The position numbers were made by a program, and so were the translations under genes. DNA of 64,000 nt from an uncultured Pirellula sp. (GTDB lineage Bacteria; Planctomycetota; Planctomycetia; Pirellulales; Pirellulaceae): contig CAIOHR010000212.1 of assembly GCA_903858115.1 (NCBI GenBank), positions 54,571-118,570 on the forward strand. Direction: 5' to 3'. How positions within the stretch are numbered: position 1 is the stretch's first letter; the number at the start of each line of letters is the position of its first letter. Below the pieces are notes generated by a model. It worked only from the letters and a program-made list of their open reading frames with translations. It had not been told where the DNA came from and ran no database searches. Positions 37,412-46,423 of this stretch are shown piece by piece.

Positions 37412-38047
37412 ATGCTGCGCCATCTCCAACAAATGACTCAAAAGCGGTATACTCCAGAGCTTAAACATTCCAACACTGACGACGACCATTTTATGCGACT
37501 GTTTCTTGCCCTCAGAGCTTTTTTCACCGTTTTGTCTGACAAGCAAAAAGCGACCGAGATTCAGAAGTTCCTGATTGCTCCAGTGCCTACGGCTTTACCG
37601 ACAAAACCGGAAAAAGCGTCCACCGACCCTTTTCCGCCGAAATCTCCTTCGACCAAAGCAGCGTCGCAGAAATCGACTCGGAGTGAAGCATTGACACTGC
37701 TCAGTGCGTTACAGAGAGAAGCTCGACTTCTGGATTTGATGAGCGAACCTCTGGACCAATATTCCGACTCTCAGATTGGAGCTGCTGCTCGCGACGTCAT
37801 TCGCGATTCGAAAAAGTGCATGGATAAGCTCTTTTCTCTTCGTCCTATCGTTGAACAATCTGAAGGCGAACGAATCGATATCCCAAGTCAGCCTTCTCCG
37901 GTTCGATGGAAAGTCCTAGGAGGAACCGGCAGCAAAGGTACGATTGTCCATCCCGGTTGGATCGCGGGAAAAGTAGAACTCCCCTCATGGACCGGTGGTC
38001 CCGAAGATGATCTCGTCCTCTCGGCAGTTGAAGTAGAAGTTCAATAG
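37412..38047 (+). CDS. DUF2760 domain protein
   Basis: 211 residues. An N-terminal helical segment (MRLFLALRAFFTVLSDKQKATEIQKFL) precedes a Pro/Lys/Ser-rich linker and the DUF2760 domain: ALTLLSALQREARLLDLMSEPLDQYSDSQIGAAARDVIRDSKKCMDKLFSLRPIVEQSEGERI...VRWKVLGG...GTIVHPGWIAGKVELPSW. DUF2760 proteins often lie upstream of Hsp70 (DnaK-like) genes; here the next gene is the unrelated MptG-type kinase, 32 bp downstream. Function unknown. Confidence 0.8.
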   Translation: MLRHLQQMTQKRYTPELKHSNTDDDHFMRLFLALRAFFTVLSDKQKATEIQKFLIAPVPTALPTKPEKASTDPFPPKSPSTKAASQKSTRSEALTLLSALQREARLLDLMSEPLDQYSDSQIGAAARDVIRDSKKCMDKLFSLRPIVEQSEGERIDIPSQPSPVRWKVLGGTGSKGTIVHPGWIAGKVELPSWTGGPEDDLVLSAVEVEVQ

Positions 38048-38079
38048 GTCCCTGCTCGTGTCGTCGGAGTTATTTAGCA

Positions 38080-39126
38080 ATGAACGGTGAACGGAGTCTT
38101 GTCGGTAAAGAGCATTGCCGAATCGAGGCTCACGGTCGATTGCATTTCGGATTGCTTGAGATCTGCGATCATTCTCCCAATCTATTCGGTGGGATCGGGT
38201 TGATGCTGGCTGCTCCGATCGCCGTTTTGGACGCTTATGTTGCAGATGTCTCTATCGACGACCTGCAGATCGAATCCGATCCACATTGGAAAGACCGCAT
38301 ATTCACCGTTTGTAAAAACTGGCTCGATCGACACCAATCCATCACACTACCCGTCTCCAAGTTTCAACTGAGCGCCCCACTTCCACATCAAGGCTTAGGA
38401 TCGGGAACGCAAATTGCCTCGATGATTGCATTCCTACTCTGGCATGTCTCACGTTCGAACAGAGATAACAAGAATGCAGACGACAATACTTCCGGTGCAA
38501 TACGAACAATTGAGCATCCAACTCTTTCGGAGCTGGCTGCATGGAGCCTTCGTGGCCTCCGTTCCCACATCGGACTAGCTGGATTTTTGGGTGGTGGCTT
38601 CGTGGTCGATCTAGGACAATCCGCTAGCGATCTCAGCCGAACCAAGACGATCCCTTTTCCTGAATCCTGGCCAGTTTTGCTCCTCCGCAATCCATCGTCG
38701 GTTGGTACACATGGACCTCTCGAGAAGAAGTGGTTCGAGGAATGCTCGAGAACTCCAAACTCGCATCGCCTTCGAATGCTCCAATTGGTGGAGGATGTGA
38801 TTGTCCCCTCTATTGAACACGCGGACTGGGCAACATTTGATCACGCGATCGGTGAATATGGCAGACTCGCTGGCTCTGTGTTTTCCAAAGCCCAAGGTGG
38901 CATGTATCGCACACCTCAGATGGAGCAATTCGTTGCGTTCGGTGATTCACTCGGAATCCACGGTGTTGTTCAGACCAGTTGGGGCCCAACGGTCGCGTTG
39001 ATTACAAAAGACGAAGATCAAGTACATTGGCTCATCGACAAGTATCGAACTCAATGGCCGGAGTTGACTCTTGAAAAAACGTATGCCTGCAATACCCCCG
39101 CATCGTTTCGATGGCTAGGAGCGTGA
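38080..39126 (+). CDS. Beta-ribofuranosylaminobenzene 5'-phosphate synthase-like GHMP protein
   Basis: 348 residues. CRIEAHGRLHFGLLEICDHSPNLFGGIGLMLAAP at the N-terminus and PLPHQGLGSGTQIAS (glycine-rich phosphate loop) are the family signature. GLAGFLGGGFVVDLG and a C-terminal QTSWGPTVALIT complete the GHMP-kinase fold. In methylotrophs and methanogens this enzyme (MptG) joins p-hydroxybenzoate or p-aminobenzoate with PRPP at the start of methanopterin synthesis; many planctomycetes carry this C1 pathway for formaldehyde oxidation. No other pathway gene is in the window. Overlaps gluQ by 16 bp. Confidence 0.83.
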   Translation: MNGERSLVGKEHCRIEAHGRLHFGLLEICDHSPNLFGGIGLMLAAPIAVLDAYVADVSIDDLQIESDPHWKDRIFTVCKNWLDRHQSITLPVSKFQLSAPLPHQGLGSGTQIASMIAFLLWHVSRSNRDNKNADDNTSGAIRTIEHPTLSELAAWSLRGLRSHIGLAGFLGGGFVVDLGQSASDLSRTKTIPFPESWPVLLLRNPSSVGTHGPLEKKWFEECSRTPNSHRLRMLQLVEDVIVPSIEHADWATFDHAIGEYGRLAGSVFSKAQGGMYRTPQMEQFVAFGDSLGIHGVVQTSWGPTVALITKDEDQVHWLIDKYRTQWPELTLEKTYACNTPASFRWLGA

Positions 39127-40079
39127 GCCCCTACATTGGAAGGTTGGCCCCTTCACCGACCGGCGCACAACATCTTGGAAACGCGAGAACCTACATCACC
39201 GCATGGCTCATCGCCCGGACGCTTTCGGGCAAACTGCTCCTTCGTATCGAAGATCTCGATACTCCACGCACCAAAACGGGAGCAGATGAACAAATACTCG
39301 TGGATCTTGAATGGCTAGGTTTGGATTGGGATTGGAGCGAAAACTCGCAACGATTTACTTTGCAATCGCAACGCACTTCTCGCTATCAAGAACTCCTCGA
39401 AGATCTAAAGAGTCGAGAAATGGTCTACCCCTGCACATGCTCTCGAACGGATATCGAAAATGCCTCCAGCGCTCCGCACGAGTCTCAATTGGATGGCACT
39501 GTGTACCCTGGAACTTGCGCGGGAAACGGCGTTGCGGATGCCAAGCAATTAGATAACCTTGATCAAAGGTATGCATGGCGCTTTCGATTTTCGAAAGGCG
39601 ATAGTGTGACATGGGAAGACGAGCTCTGTGGCATTCAAAGTTGCATTCCATCTCAGGTGCTCGGAGACTTCATCGTTGCACGCAATTATGGCCCCATCGC
39701 ATATCAACTCGCTGTCGTCGCCGATGATCATGATTCTGGAATCAATCATGTCGTTCGGGGGAATGATCTGATCTACAGCACGTATCGACAAATAGCGATC
39801 TACAACGCTTTTCAATGGAAGCCACCGAGCTGGTTGCATATCCCGCTCGTCGTTGGGCCTGATGGAAAACGCCTTGCAAAAAGACACGGTGATACGCGGA
39901 TTAGCACGCTACGAGCGCTAGGCTGGAAACCAGAATCCATCATCGGAATGATCGCAAAGAGCTTGGGTCTGTCAGACTCGGAACGTCCAATCCTCCTGCC
40001 GGAACTTCTTGACCTTGCCATTGCCAACCCAGATTGGCTGAGGAAAGTCCCAGCCGCAAACGTTCAGTTTACTATCTAG
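39111..40079 (+). CDS. gluQ: Glutamyl-Q tRNA(Asp) synthetase
   Basis: 322 residues, shorter than full GluRS because the anticodon-binding domain is absent. It has the class I motif GRLAPSPTGAQHLGNART (HIGH-like), LLLRIEDLDTPRTKTGADEQI, zinc-ligand cysteines in YPCTCSRTDI and YPGTCAG, VVRGNDLIYSTYRQIAIYNA, and the KMSKS-like DGKRLAKRHGDTR. GluQ-RS attaches glutamate to queuosine in the tRNA(Asp) anticodon. The start ATG lies in the end of the preceding gene. High confidence in family; functional distinction from GluRS rests on the truncation. Confidence 0.9.
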   Translation: MARSVSPYIGRLAPSPTGAQHLGNARTYITAWLIARTLSGKLLLRIEDLDTPRTKTGADEQILVDLEWLGLDWDWSENSQRFTLQSQRTSRYQELLEDLKSREMVYPCTCSRTDIENASSAPHESQLDGTVYPGTCAGNGVADAKQLDNLDQRYAWRFRFSKGDSVTWEDELCGIQSCIPSQVLGDFIVARNYGPIAYQLAVVADDHDSGINHVVRGNDLIYSTYRQIAIYNAFQWKPPSWLHIPLVVGPDGKRLAKRHGDTRISTLRALGWKPESIIGMIAKSLGLSDSERPILLPELLDLAIANPDWLRKVPAANVQFTI

Positions 40080-40140
40080 CCACCAGATAACGATTCGCTG
40101 ACGAGCGCTCGATCCAACCATGCTCTTGGATTAGACGGGA

Positions 40141-41466
40141 TTAAACCTTTTCCAATGGCTCTGTCGCATCACCAAACTGAGTTGCTGCAACTCCCATCCG
40201 ATTCATCAACGACAAGTACAAACTGCATAGCTTCTTTTCCGACTCCGGTCGATCGACAAAATTCATGACCCTTCCGGTATTCAACGTCCCATCGAGGCCT
40301 CCCAAAGTCAATAACGGCACCTTGCTGGAATCATGCTTGCTACCCGAGAACATGTTGTTGACAAACATCAAGCACGAATGATCCAGTACCGTCCCGTCGC
40401 CTTCAGGCATCGAATCCAGTTTCTTCCCCAAATACGCGAGTTGACTACAGTAGTAGGTCGTAACACGCTCCCACTCCTCCGACAATTCGTCGTGCGATGC
40501 CAAGTGGTGTGGCTTTCGAACTTGCAAAAATGGATAGAGCAACCCAGAAATGTCTCGACAAAGAAGAAGCGAAGCAACCCTGGTTTTGTTCGATTGAAAC
40601 GCCAATGCAATAATGTCGCACATCAATCGCATATGTTCGCGAATATCTTCGGGAAGTCCGTTATCAGGACGCTCCATCGCGAAAATGGATTTCCCTTTTT
40701 GTTCTACCGCATCCGCCGCCTTGGCGACGGGGCCACGCTGCCGATCGATTCGTTTCTCCACTTCGCGAATACTGGTCAAGTACTCTTCTAATTTTGCTTT
40801 GTCGTTCGCGCTCGCTTGCCGTTGGAGTGCACTCGCCTCTTCGGTGATGCGATCCAAGATGCTTTTGTTGCGTTGCGAACCGCGGTTCTCAAATAGACTA
40901 TCGAATGCCAGCGACGGATACACTTCCATCGGGACGGGCGAGGTCGCATTTTGCCATGAGATATGCGAACTATAAGCCATCGAAAAATTCGTTTCGTGAT
41001 AACCTGTGGTTGGTTGTTCACAACCTAATACCAAACTAGGCACCACATCGTCCTGTCCGATGGCATTCGCAATCGCTTGATCCACGCTGATGCCACCTCG
41101 CAACTCGGCACCTTTCTTTAACGCAGCCCCCGACAATATATTGCCTGTCTGACCAGGATGGATCCCAACGCCAGTCGCGTTCTTGTTGAACAATCCATCG
41201 ATCACGTTGAGCTTGCTCTGCAACCCATCGAGCGGTTGCAAACAGCGACTCAACTCCATCTCTTTGCCCTCTCCTTTTGCCCACCAGTGTTCGGGATGAA
41301 CACCGCACGCCATGAACATCACGCCAAATCGTTTCGGAAAATCAACACCAGAGTTATTGGAGTCACTCGACTGTCCCCATACCGGCATCGACTCCAGCCA
41401 AGGAAGCCCAACAACGACGCCTGCACCTCGAAGCCATCTGCGGCGAGACAAAGTTTCATTCTTCAT
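40141..41466 (-). CDS. DUF1552 Tat-exported protein (second copy)
   Basis: 441 residues. Tat signal SRRRWLRGAGVVVGLPWLESMPVWG, then DUF1552 features: FGVMFMACGVHPEHWWAKGEGKEMELSRCLQPLD, LNVIDGLFNKN, TGNILSGAALKKG, GISVDQAIANAIG, PSLVLGCEQPTTGYHETNFSMAYSSHISWQ and NNMFSGSKHDSSKVPLLTLGGLDG. Homologous in layout to the DUF1552 protein at 32658 but clearly diverged. It follows the 1,027-residue DUF1592 gene with a 31-bp gap on the same strand. Confidence 0.88.
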   Translation of the reverse strand: MKNETLSRRRWLRGAGVVVGLPWLESMPVWGQSSDSNNSGVDFPKRFGVMFMACGVHPEHWWAKGEGKEMELSRCLQPLDGLQSKLNVIDGLFNKNATGVGIHPGQTGNILSGAALKKGAELRGGISVDQAIANAIGQDDVVPSLVLGCEQPTTGYHETNFSMAYSSHISWQNATSPVPMEVYPSLAFDSLFENRGSQRNKSILDRITEEASALQRQASANDKAKLEEYLTSIREVEKRIDRQRGPVAKAADAVEQKGKSIFAMERPDNGLPEDIREHMRLMCDIIALAFQSNKTRVASLLLCRDISGLLYPFLQVRKPHHLASHDELSEEWERVTTYYCSQLAYLGKKLDSMPEGDGTVLDHSCLMFVNNMFSGSKHDSSKVPLLTLGGLDGTLNTGRVMNFVDRPESEKKLCSLYLSLMNRMGVAATQFGDATEPLEKV

Positions 41467-41497
41467 AACATTTCGTTTCCTATCACGACGTTCTCTA

Positions 41498-44400
41498 TCA
41501 CGGCGTTTTGCTCAGCGATGCTGCACTCAAGGCAGTTGTACCGCTCCGTTTGGTTCTGAACTGTGGACTTGCGACAATCGTTTCGAACACCGATTGAATC
41601 TTATCGTCATTCCGTCGCAAGTTATCAAGCATTTCTTCGACCAGCAAATCATCGGGAATGATTAGACTTCTTCCCAACGCATAAGACAACAAACTCTTGC
41701 AGAAATGCCTCCGGAAATCATCGAGTCTCTCTTCCAAAATGAAAGCCCTGAGGCCCACTAAACCGCTAGCTTGTCGCCCGTTCGGCAGAACAGCATCGAC
41801 GAACACATCCCGTCCTCCCAAATCTTTTGTTCGGGGCTTTCCAATAGGATCGAAACCCTCTAGCAATAGCCCGATCGCGTCAAATCGATTGTGACACGCA
41901 GCACAGGAGGCGTGCTCTCGGTGTTTTGCTAACAACTCTCGAAGCGTGAGATCCCCAAGCTGATGTTCGGACGCAGGTAACTCGGGTACATTCGGAGGTG
42001 GTGGCGGAATAACCTCGCCAAGCAATTTACGAACCACCCAATATCCACGCTTTACCGGACTCGTTCGTTGCCCCGGCGAATTCTGCGTCAAGAAAACTGC
42101 CATCGACAATAATCCACCTCGCCCTACCTTCGAAGCTTCCTCAACTCTCTCCCAACGGTTCGTCGCTTCAGCAGGAATCGCGCCGATGCCATAATGCTGA
42201 GACAGCGGACCATTCATGATCATATGGTCGGATTGAAGTAGCTCCAATATCGAACCGTTTCGCCGCAACAGATCGAGAAAATACTCGACAGGTTCTTCTG
42301 CCATCGATTGCCGAAGCGTATCGCTGAACGTTGGAAACTGTTCTCGATCGACTCCGTTGTGATTGTCAAATCGCCGAAAGTCTAACCAGTTTCCCATGAA
42401 CTCGAGAACCATCCCTCGCGCTCGATCATCGGCTAACATCTTCTGCAAAGTCGCCTTGGAGTCAGGACTGTCAGCATCGCCATGCAATGACGCGATCGCA
42501 CTTTGCAATGGACCATCCGGTTTGCTCGCCCACAAGAAATAACTCCAACGAGACGCTAGCTCGACTCCCTTTAGTTCGGTTACTTCCTCGGACGAACATT
42601 GCAAATCCCATCGGTAGAGAAATGTTGGGGAGACCAGAATTGAAACGAGCGTGTCCTCCATCGCAGATCGATGGTCTGCGTTTGGTAGCGATAGGCAACG
42701 CTTGTAGAACTCAACCAAAGAATCGCGTTCAGACCGAGTCATCGGGCGACGGTACGCGGATTGGGCGAACTCGAGAAGAGATTCTAACTGAATCGGTTTC
42801 GACTCCTCGAGCCGGGCTTCAAGTGTACGGATTTGACGATTCATATCATCAAAGTGATACTCCACCGCTTCGATGGCTTGCGCATTTGCTTTTCGCGAAC
42901 GAACCTTATCCAAGTAAAGCTCTTTGAATCGCTGCATGACTGGTTCTGACGTAGCAGACCGATCCTCGGCACGAATAAATTGAAACTGCTCATCGTTGAT
43001 GAAGGATGCCTCAGCACGCTCAAACCAAATGAAACCGCTGAACTGCCTTGACGGCGCAAGTGCAATAAAATCTAACTCGCCCCATAATCGATCTAGCTCC
43101 TGCTTCTTCTCATCCGAAAGAATCAACTCACAGAGCGGTTGATCGTCGCGAAAGTATCCCATCATGCTATGAAAGCCAGCACTCAAGAGCCTCCCCTTAC
43201 CTTCACGATCAGACTCTTTCGGATCAACGTTCGCCCTCCCACGCTCTAGTATGAAGAAGTTGTCGGGGAACACGGAACAAAAAGTTCGGTACGAGGACAA
43301 AACTTCCTCGCGCTCTTCGTTTGTTCCTGTCTTGAGTCGCACACGATCTTCGCTCGGAGCCAGCGCGTCTTCTCCATCCAACGCGAGGTCTTCTTCGGGG
43401 TACAATCGGCGATGCGATGCCATTTCGCGATTCTTCCAAAGGATGAACGACTGCGTCCCTCCATGCATCCCGGGACTTCGGACATTGGAGGCGCGCCATC
43501 GAAGCTTCGACCGTGTATCGCGAATAAACTTTGCAATCTCAGAGCATTGCTGGCGAGAGATTTCGATGTCAGCAGGATCGGTAGGTAACTGTTTCCAATT
43601 CTCGCGAAGCTTGGCCATCGGCCCAACCTTCACACTGGGGTCATGAAGCGTTTGCCAAAGGATCGACAAATACTTTTCACTCAATCCGAATTGAGATGCT
43701 GCTGATGCAAGAAGTTCTTTCTTCCGAGCAATATCTCCCTGCAGCTCCGATCTAGATTGATCTTCAAGTTCCGTTTGTACTGTCCAACAAGCAAACAAGT
43801 ACGCTTCATAGCTAACCGGCTGCCGCAAATAGAAATCCACGATTCGTTGTACACAATACTTGTCACGATCGGTATCTGTCACCACCGGAAATGGGGCGAA
43901 ACGAATGCCATCAGGTGTCAGCAGCATGTTGTCTGCGACGAGCCGCGCCGCGTCGATGTACTTGGATACCAACGCGGGCGAAATCGTAAGAGACTCTGCA
44001 GAGTTATCGAAACCAGATTCATTCGCTGGATCGATTGGGAAGCTCTTGGTCGGGCGGATGTCGACTCCTGTCAAATCCCGAATCGTGTAGTTGTACTCGG
44101 CGTTGCTCAGCCGCCGCGTGCTGATCAATCCCGGGTCGCCTCGAAGCCGTTCAGCTTCCGATTTGCGAAAGAAAGAAGTCCATTGCTCCAATTGCTGTTT
44201 CTCAAGTGCCGTTGGTTGCGCAACATCAGGAGGGGGCATCTCCGACTCGTGAACGCGCGATACAATCGCTTGCCATGTTGACCAACTAGAAGCAACATCG
44301 CTCGGGCTTCGGAAGATCGTCGTATCAAGCTTTGCCTCAGGAGATTCACCCGAGTGGCAATCGTTGCAATACTTTGCGAGGAATGGCCGAACGCGTGTTT

Positions 44401-44581
44401 CGAATGATTGCGATGATTCCTGTGCCAAGAGATGAGAATTGCCAGCACACAAAACCGCAACAATGCACCACCACTTTGACGCTATCTGCGTACGAAAAAA
44501 CGTTGCAGTCTCTCTTGGGCGTTGTCCGACGGCTACTGAATTCGGAACGATAACAATCACCTGCGATGGGTTGAATTGCAT
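41498..44581 (-). CDS. DUF1587/1595/1592/1588/1585 planctomycete cytochrome-type protein (second copy, long form)
   Basis: 1,027 residues. Signal sequence WWCIVAVLCAGNSHLLAQ, then CNDCH heme motif, DUF1587 (STRRLSNAEYNYTIRDLTGVD), a long helical/linker insertion rich in Glu/Arg/Gln (about residues 250-560) not present in the 824-residue copy, DUF1595 (LLEFAQSAYRRPMTRSERD), DUF1592 (ELASRWSYFLWASKPDGPL), DUF1588 (TSPVKRGYWVVRKLLGEVIPPPPPNVPEL; second motif CAACHNRFDAIGLLLEGFD) and DUF1585. The large insert makes it a different subtype from the 30194 gene. Probably periplasmic. Confidence 0.87.
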   Translation of the reverse strand: MQFNPSQVIVIVPNSVAVGQRPRETATFFRTQIASKWWCIVAVLCAGNSHLLAQESSQSFETRVRPFLAKYCNDCHSGESPEAKLDTTIFRSPSDVASSWSTWQAIVSRVHESEMPPPDVAQPTALEKQQLEQWTSFFRKSEAERLRGDPGLISTRRLSNAEYNYTIRDLTGVDIRPTKSFPIDPANESGFDNSAESLTISPALVSKYIDAARLVADNMLLTPDGIRFAPFPVVTDTDRDKYCVQRIVDFYLRQPVSYEAYLFACWTVQTELEDQSRSELQGDIARKKELLASAASQFGLSEKYLSILWQTLHDPSVKVGPMAKLRENWKQLPTDPADIEISRQQCSEIAKFIRDTRSKLRWRASNVRSPGMHGGTQSFILWKNREMASHRRLYPEEDLALDGEDALAPSEDRVRLKTGTNEEREEVLSSYRTFCSVFPDNFFILERGRANVDPKESDREGKGRLLSAGFHSMMGYFRDDQPLCELILSDEKKQELDRLWGELDFIALAPSRQFSGFIWFERAEASFINDEQFQFIRAEDRSATSEPVMQRFKELYLDKVRSRKANAQAIEAVEYHFDDMNRQIRTLEARLEESKPIQLESLLEFAQSAYRRPMTRSERDSLVEFYKRCLSLPNADHRSAMEDTLVSILVSPTFLYRWDLQCSSEEVTELKGVELASRWSYFLWASKPDGPLQSAIASLHGDADSPDSKATLQKMLADDRARGMVLEFMGNWLDFRRFDNHNGVDREQFPTFSDTLRQSMAEEPVEYFLDLLRRNGSILELLQSDHMIMNGPLSQHYGIGAIPAEATNRWERVEEASKVGRGGLLSMAVFLTQNSPGQRTSPVKRGYWVVRKLLGEVIPPPPPNVPELPASEHQLGDLTLRELLAKHREHASCAACHNRFDAIGLLLEGFDPIGKPRTKDLGGRDVFVDAVLPNGRQASGLVGLRAFILEERLDDFRRHFCKSLLSYALGRSLIIPDDLLVEEMLDNLRRNDDKIQSVFETIVASPQFRTKRSGTTALSAASLSKTP

Positions 44582-44704
44582 GAATCTTCTGTGAGTTCTT
44601 GGTGGGATGGAGATCCCATCAGTTTACTACATATAGATTGCAAAGTCGACAAGCGACACCCAACGACAGAAAGCTCAAGCATTATAGAATCACGTCCTCT
44701 AGGC

Positions 44705-45613
44705 TTAGAATTTGCTAGAACCTAGGTTTCTTCGAGCCACCTCAGAAATGGCAAGGACGGCCGGATGCTTTACTTTGCGTTCTACGGACAAGGCATAGTA
44801 CTTTTCAGTGAGATTCGGGATCTTGGCGATCATCTCAACTCCGTACATTTCTTCCACCTCTTTGCAGATCGCGCTGGCAACAGGAAAAGCACCGACGCCG
44901 GCCTTCCCCATCATCTTGAGCATCGCGCTATCTTCGAACTCGCCAACAATCTTGGGCCGTACATCGATCTCTTCAAAAAAGTAATCGATGGATCGACGAA
45001 GGAGTGTATTCTTCATCGGCAACAACAGCGGCGCCCCAGTCAAGGAACCCGGAAACCCAATCCGAAGCTTTTTCGCTAGCGACTTGGTACCCACCAGCAC
45101 CACTTCTGACTCTCCTAGTAGGTGAGAGTAAGCCTTGACCTTCATCGCGGGATCGATAGGAGTGTCCGACAAAACAACATCGAGTTTATGAATCGCTAGA
45201 TCCGCAATCAGCTTGGAAACGTCCCCTTCATAACATAGCAATCGGACATCCTCGGACATCTGAAGGGTTGGCTCAAGCAATTGATGAGCCACCAGCTTCG
45301 GCATCACGTCCTTGATCCCAACCCGAAGAATCATGGGCCCGCCAACCGGGCGACCATTTACCATGTCCAACAATTCTTGGCCGGTCGTGAATATATCTTG
45401 TGCATACGCCTGAACGGCGACACCCATCTCCGTCAAAGCTAAGCCGCGGCCTGACTTGCGGAAAAGCTCAACACCCAGTGCGTTTTCCAAATCACGAAGC
45501 TGGATGCTAATTGTCGCAGGAGTCACGTGCAATACTTCGCTCGCACGTGCCACGGATCCCTCGCGAGACACGACCCAAAAGTACTGCAAATGGTGGTAAT
45601 TCAACCAGTTCAC
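44705..45613 (-). CDS. LysR family transcriptional regulator, NhaR type
   Basis: 302 residues. Winged helix-turn-helix at 6-65 (LNYHHLQYFWVVSREGSVARASEVLHVTPATISIQLRDLENALGVELFRKSGRGLALTEMG) and a LysR substrate-binding domain. LNYHHLQYFW and the C-terminal layout are those of NhaR, the sodium/pH-responsive activator in E. coli, but no antiporter gene lies nearby, so the inducer is unknown. The upstream neighbour is an HPF-like protein gene, 166 bp away on the same strand. LysR proteins usually repress their own gene. Confidence 0.86.
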   Translation of the reverse strand: MNWLNYHHLQYFWVVSREGSVARASEVLHVTPATISIQLRDLENALGVELFRKSGRGLALTEMGVAVQAYAQDIFTTGQELLDMVNGRPVGGPMILRVGIKDVMPKLVAHQLLEPTLQMSEDVRLLCYEGDVSKLIADLAIHKLDVVLSDTPIDPAMKVKAYSHLLGESEVVLVGTKSLAKKLRIGFPGSLTGAPLLLPMKNTLLRRSIDYFFEEIDVRPKIVGEFEDSAMLKMMGKAGVGAFPVASAICKEVEEMYGVEMIAKIPNLTEKYYALSVERKVKHPAVLAISEVARRNLGSSKF

Positions 45614-45779
45614 ACCGCCCGCCTTTGTTCAAAAATCGAGTGTATTGCCGATAACTTCAGGACCCGTTTATTGAGGAGTCACGCGCCTCCAAGGTGCGAA
45701 GCAATCGTCTCCCCTTCGAAAATCGGGGTATTGTAGATGAAATACTCCCGAGATAGGAATGGATACAAGAATGTTCATT

Positions 45780-46157
45780 TTAGTTCTTACCATGGTCGCC
45801 GAAGACGAGTGAGTCATCAAAGCCAAGCCAGCGACGTGTGGTTTTTTTATTGCGAAGCAAAGCCTCCACCCTCCTGCTTGCAGCAACACCAAGACGGTCC
45901 GTAAGGCGGTCAATCACAGCATCTACATGTGAGTCAATATCCTCCATTTCGATGCAATCTTGCCTTCGAACTTGAACCACAATGCGACACGACTTATCAA
46001 CGCCACCCAAAAGCGGCCCGTTGGTGTCGACCAAATAGACATGGATGGTTTCAATGTCCTCTTCTAGCCTATCGAGAGCCAACTCGAGCTTTTGATACGT
46101 TTGACGAATCACCGATTCTGAAAGATTGATCCCATGTGAATGGATAAATACCTGCAC
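45780..46157 (-). CDS. HPF/RaiA ribosome-associated family protein
   Basis: 125 residues. The beta-alpha-beta-beta-beta-alpha plan of the HPF/RaiA (S30AE) fold is visible: MQVFIHSHGINLSESVIRQTYQKLELALDRLEEDIETIHVYLVDTNGP, then CRIVVQVRRQDCIEMEDID and a helix IDRLTDRLGVAASRRVEALLR. It lacks the long C-terminal domain of the dimerising form, so it is a short type. In relatives the protein binds the 30S decoding site and silences ribosomes in stationary phase. Assignment is by pattern and moderately sure. Confidence 0.7.
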   Translation of the reverse strand: MQVFIHSHGINLSESVIRQTYQKLELALDRLEEDIETIHVYLVDTNGPLLGGVDKSCRIVVQVRRQDCIEMEDIDSHVDAVIDRLTDRLGVAASRRVEALLRNKKTTRRWLGFDDSLVFGDHGKN

Positions 46158-46423
46158 TCTTGCACCTCTTCCCGTAGGTTTATCAGTTCTTCATCTGAAG
46201 CTGCTTGAATAGACACAAATATAGTACGGCAGTTTGTCCATTTGGAAATAACGATTTCCCTGCATAAACAATTAGAAAAAGTCTAGCATTTCCAAAATGC
46301 ATAAATACATGCAGGAAGCGTCAGGCTATTGGGGTGGTCTGCTTTTCCGTGGAGCGAATTTCCCTACGATATGGTAGATTCACTACCCATCACAGAATAT
46401 CGATAGAACATTCCAGACCAACC

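Noticed and set aside
46286..46313. Adjacent short inverted repeats (GCATTT/AAATGC and TGCAT/ATGCA) upstream of the PhoD-like gene
   Set aside because: Only 5-6 bp arms in an AT-rich region; too weak to call a regulatory site or terminator.
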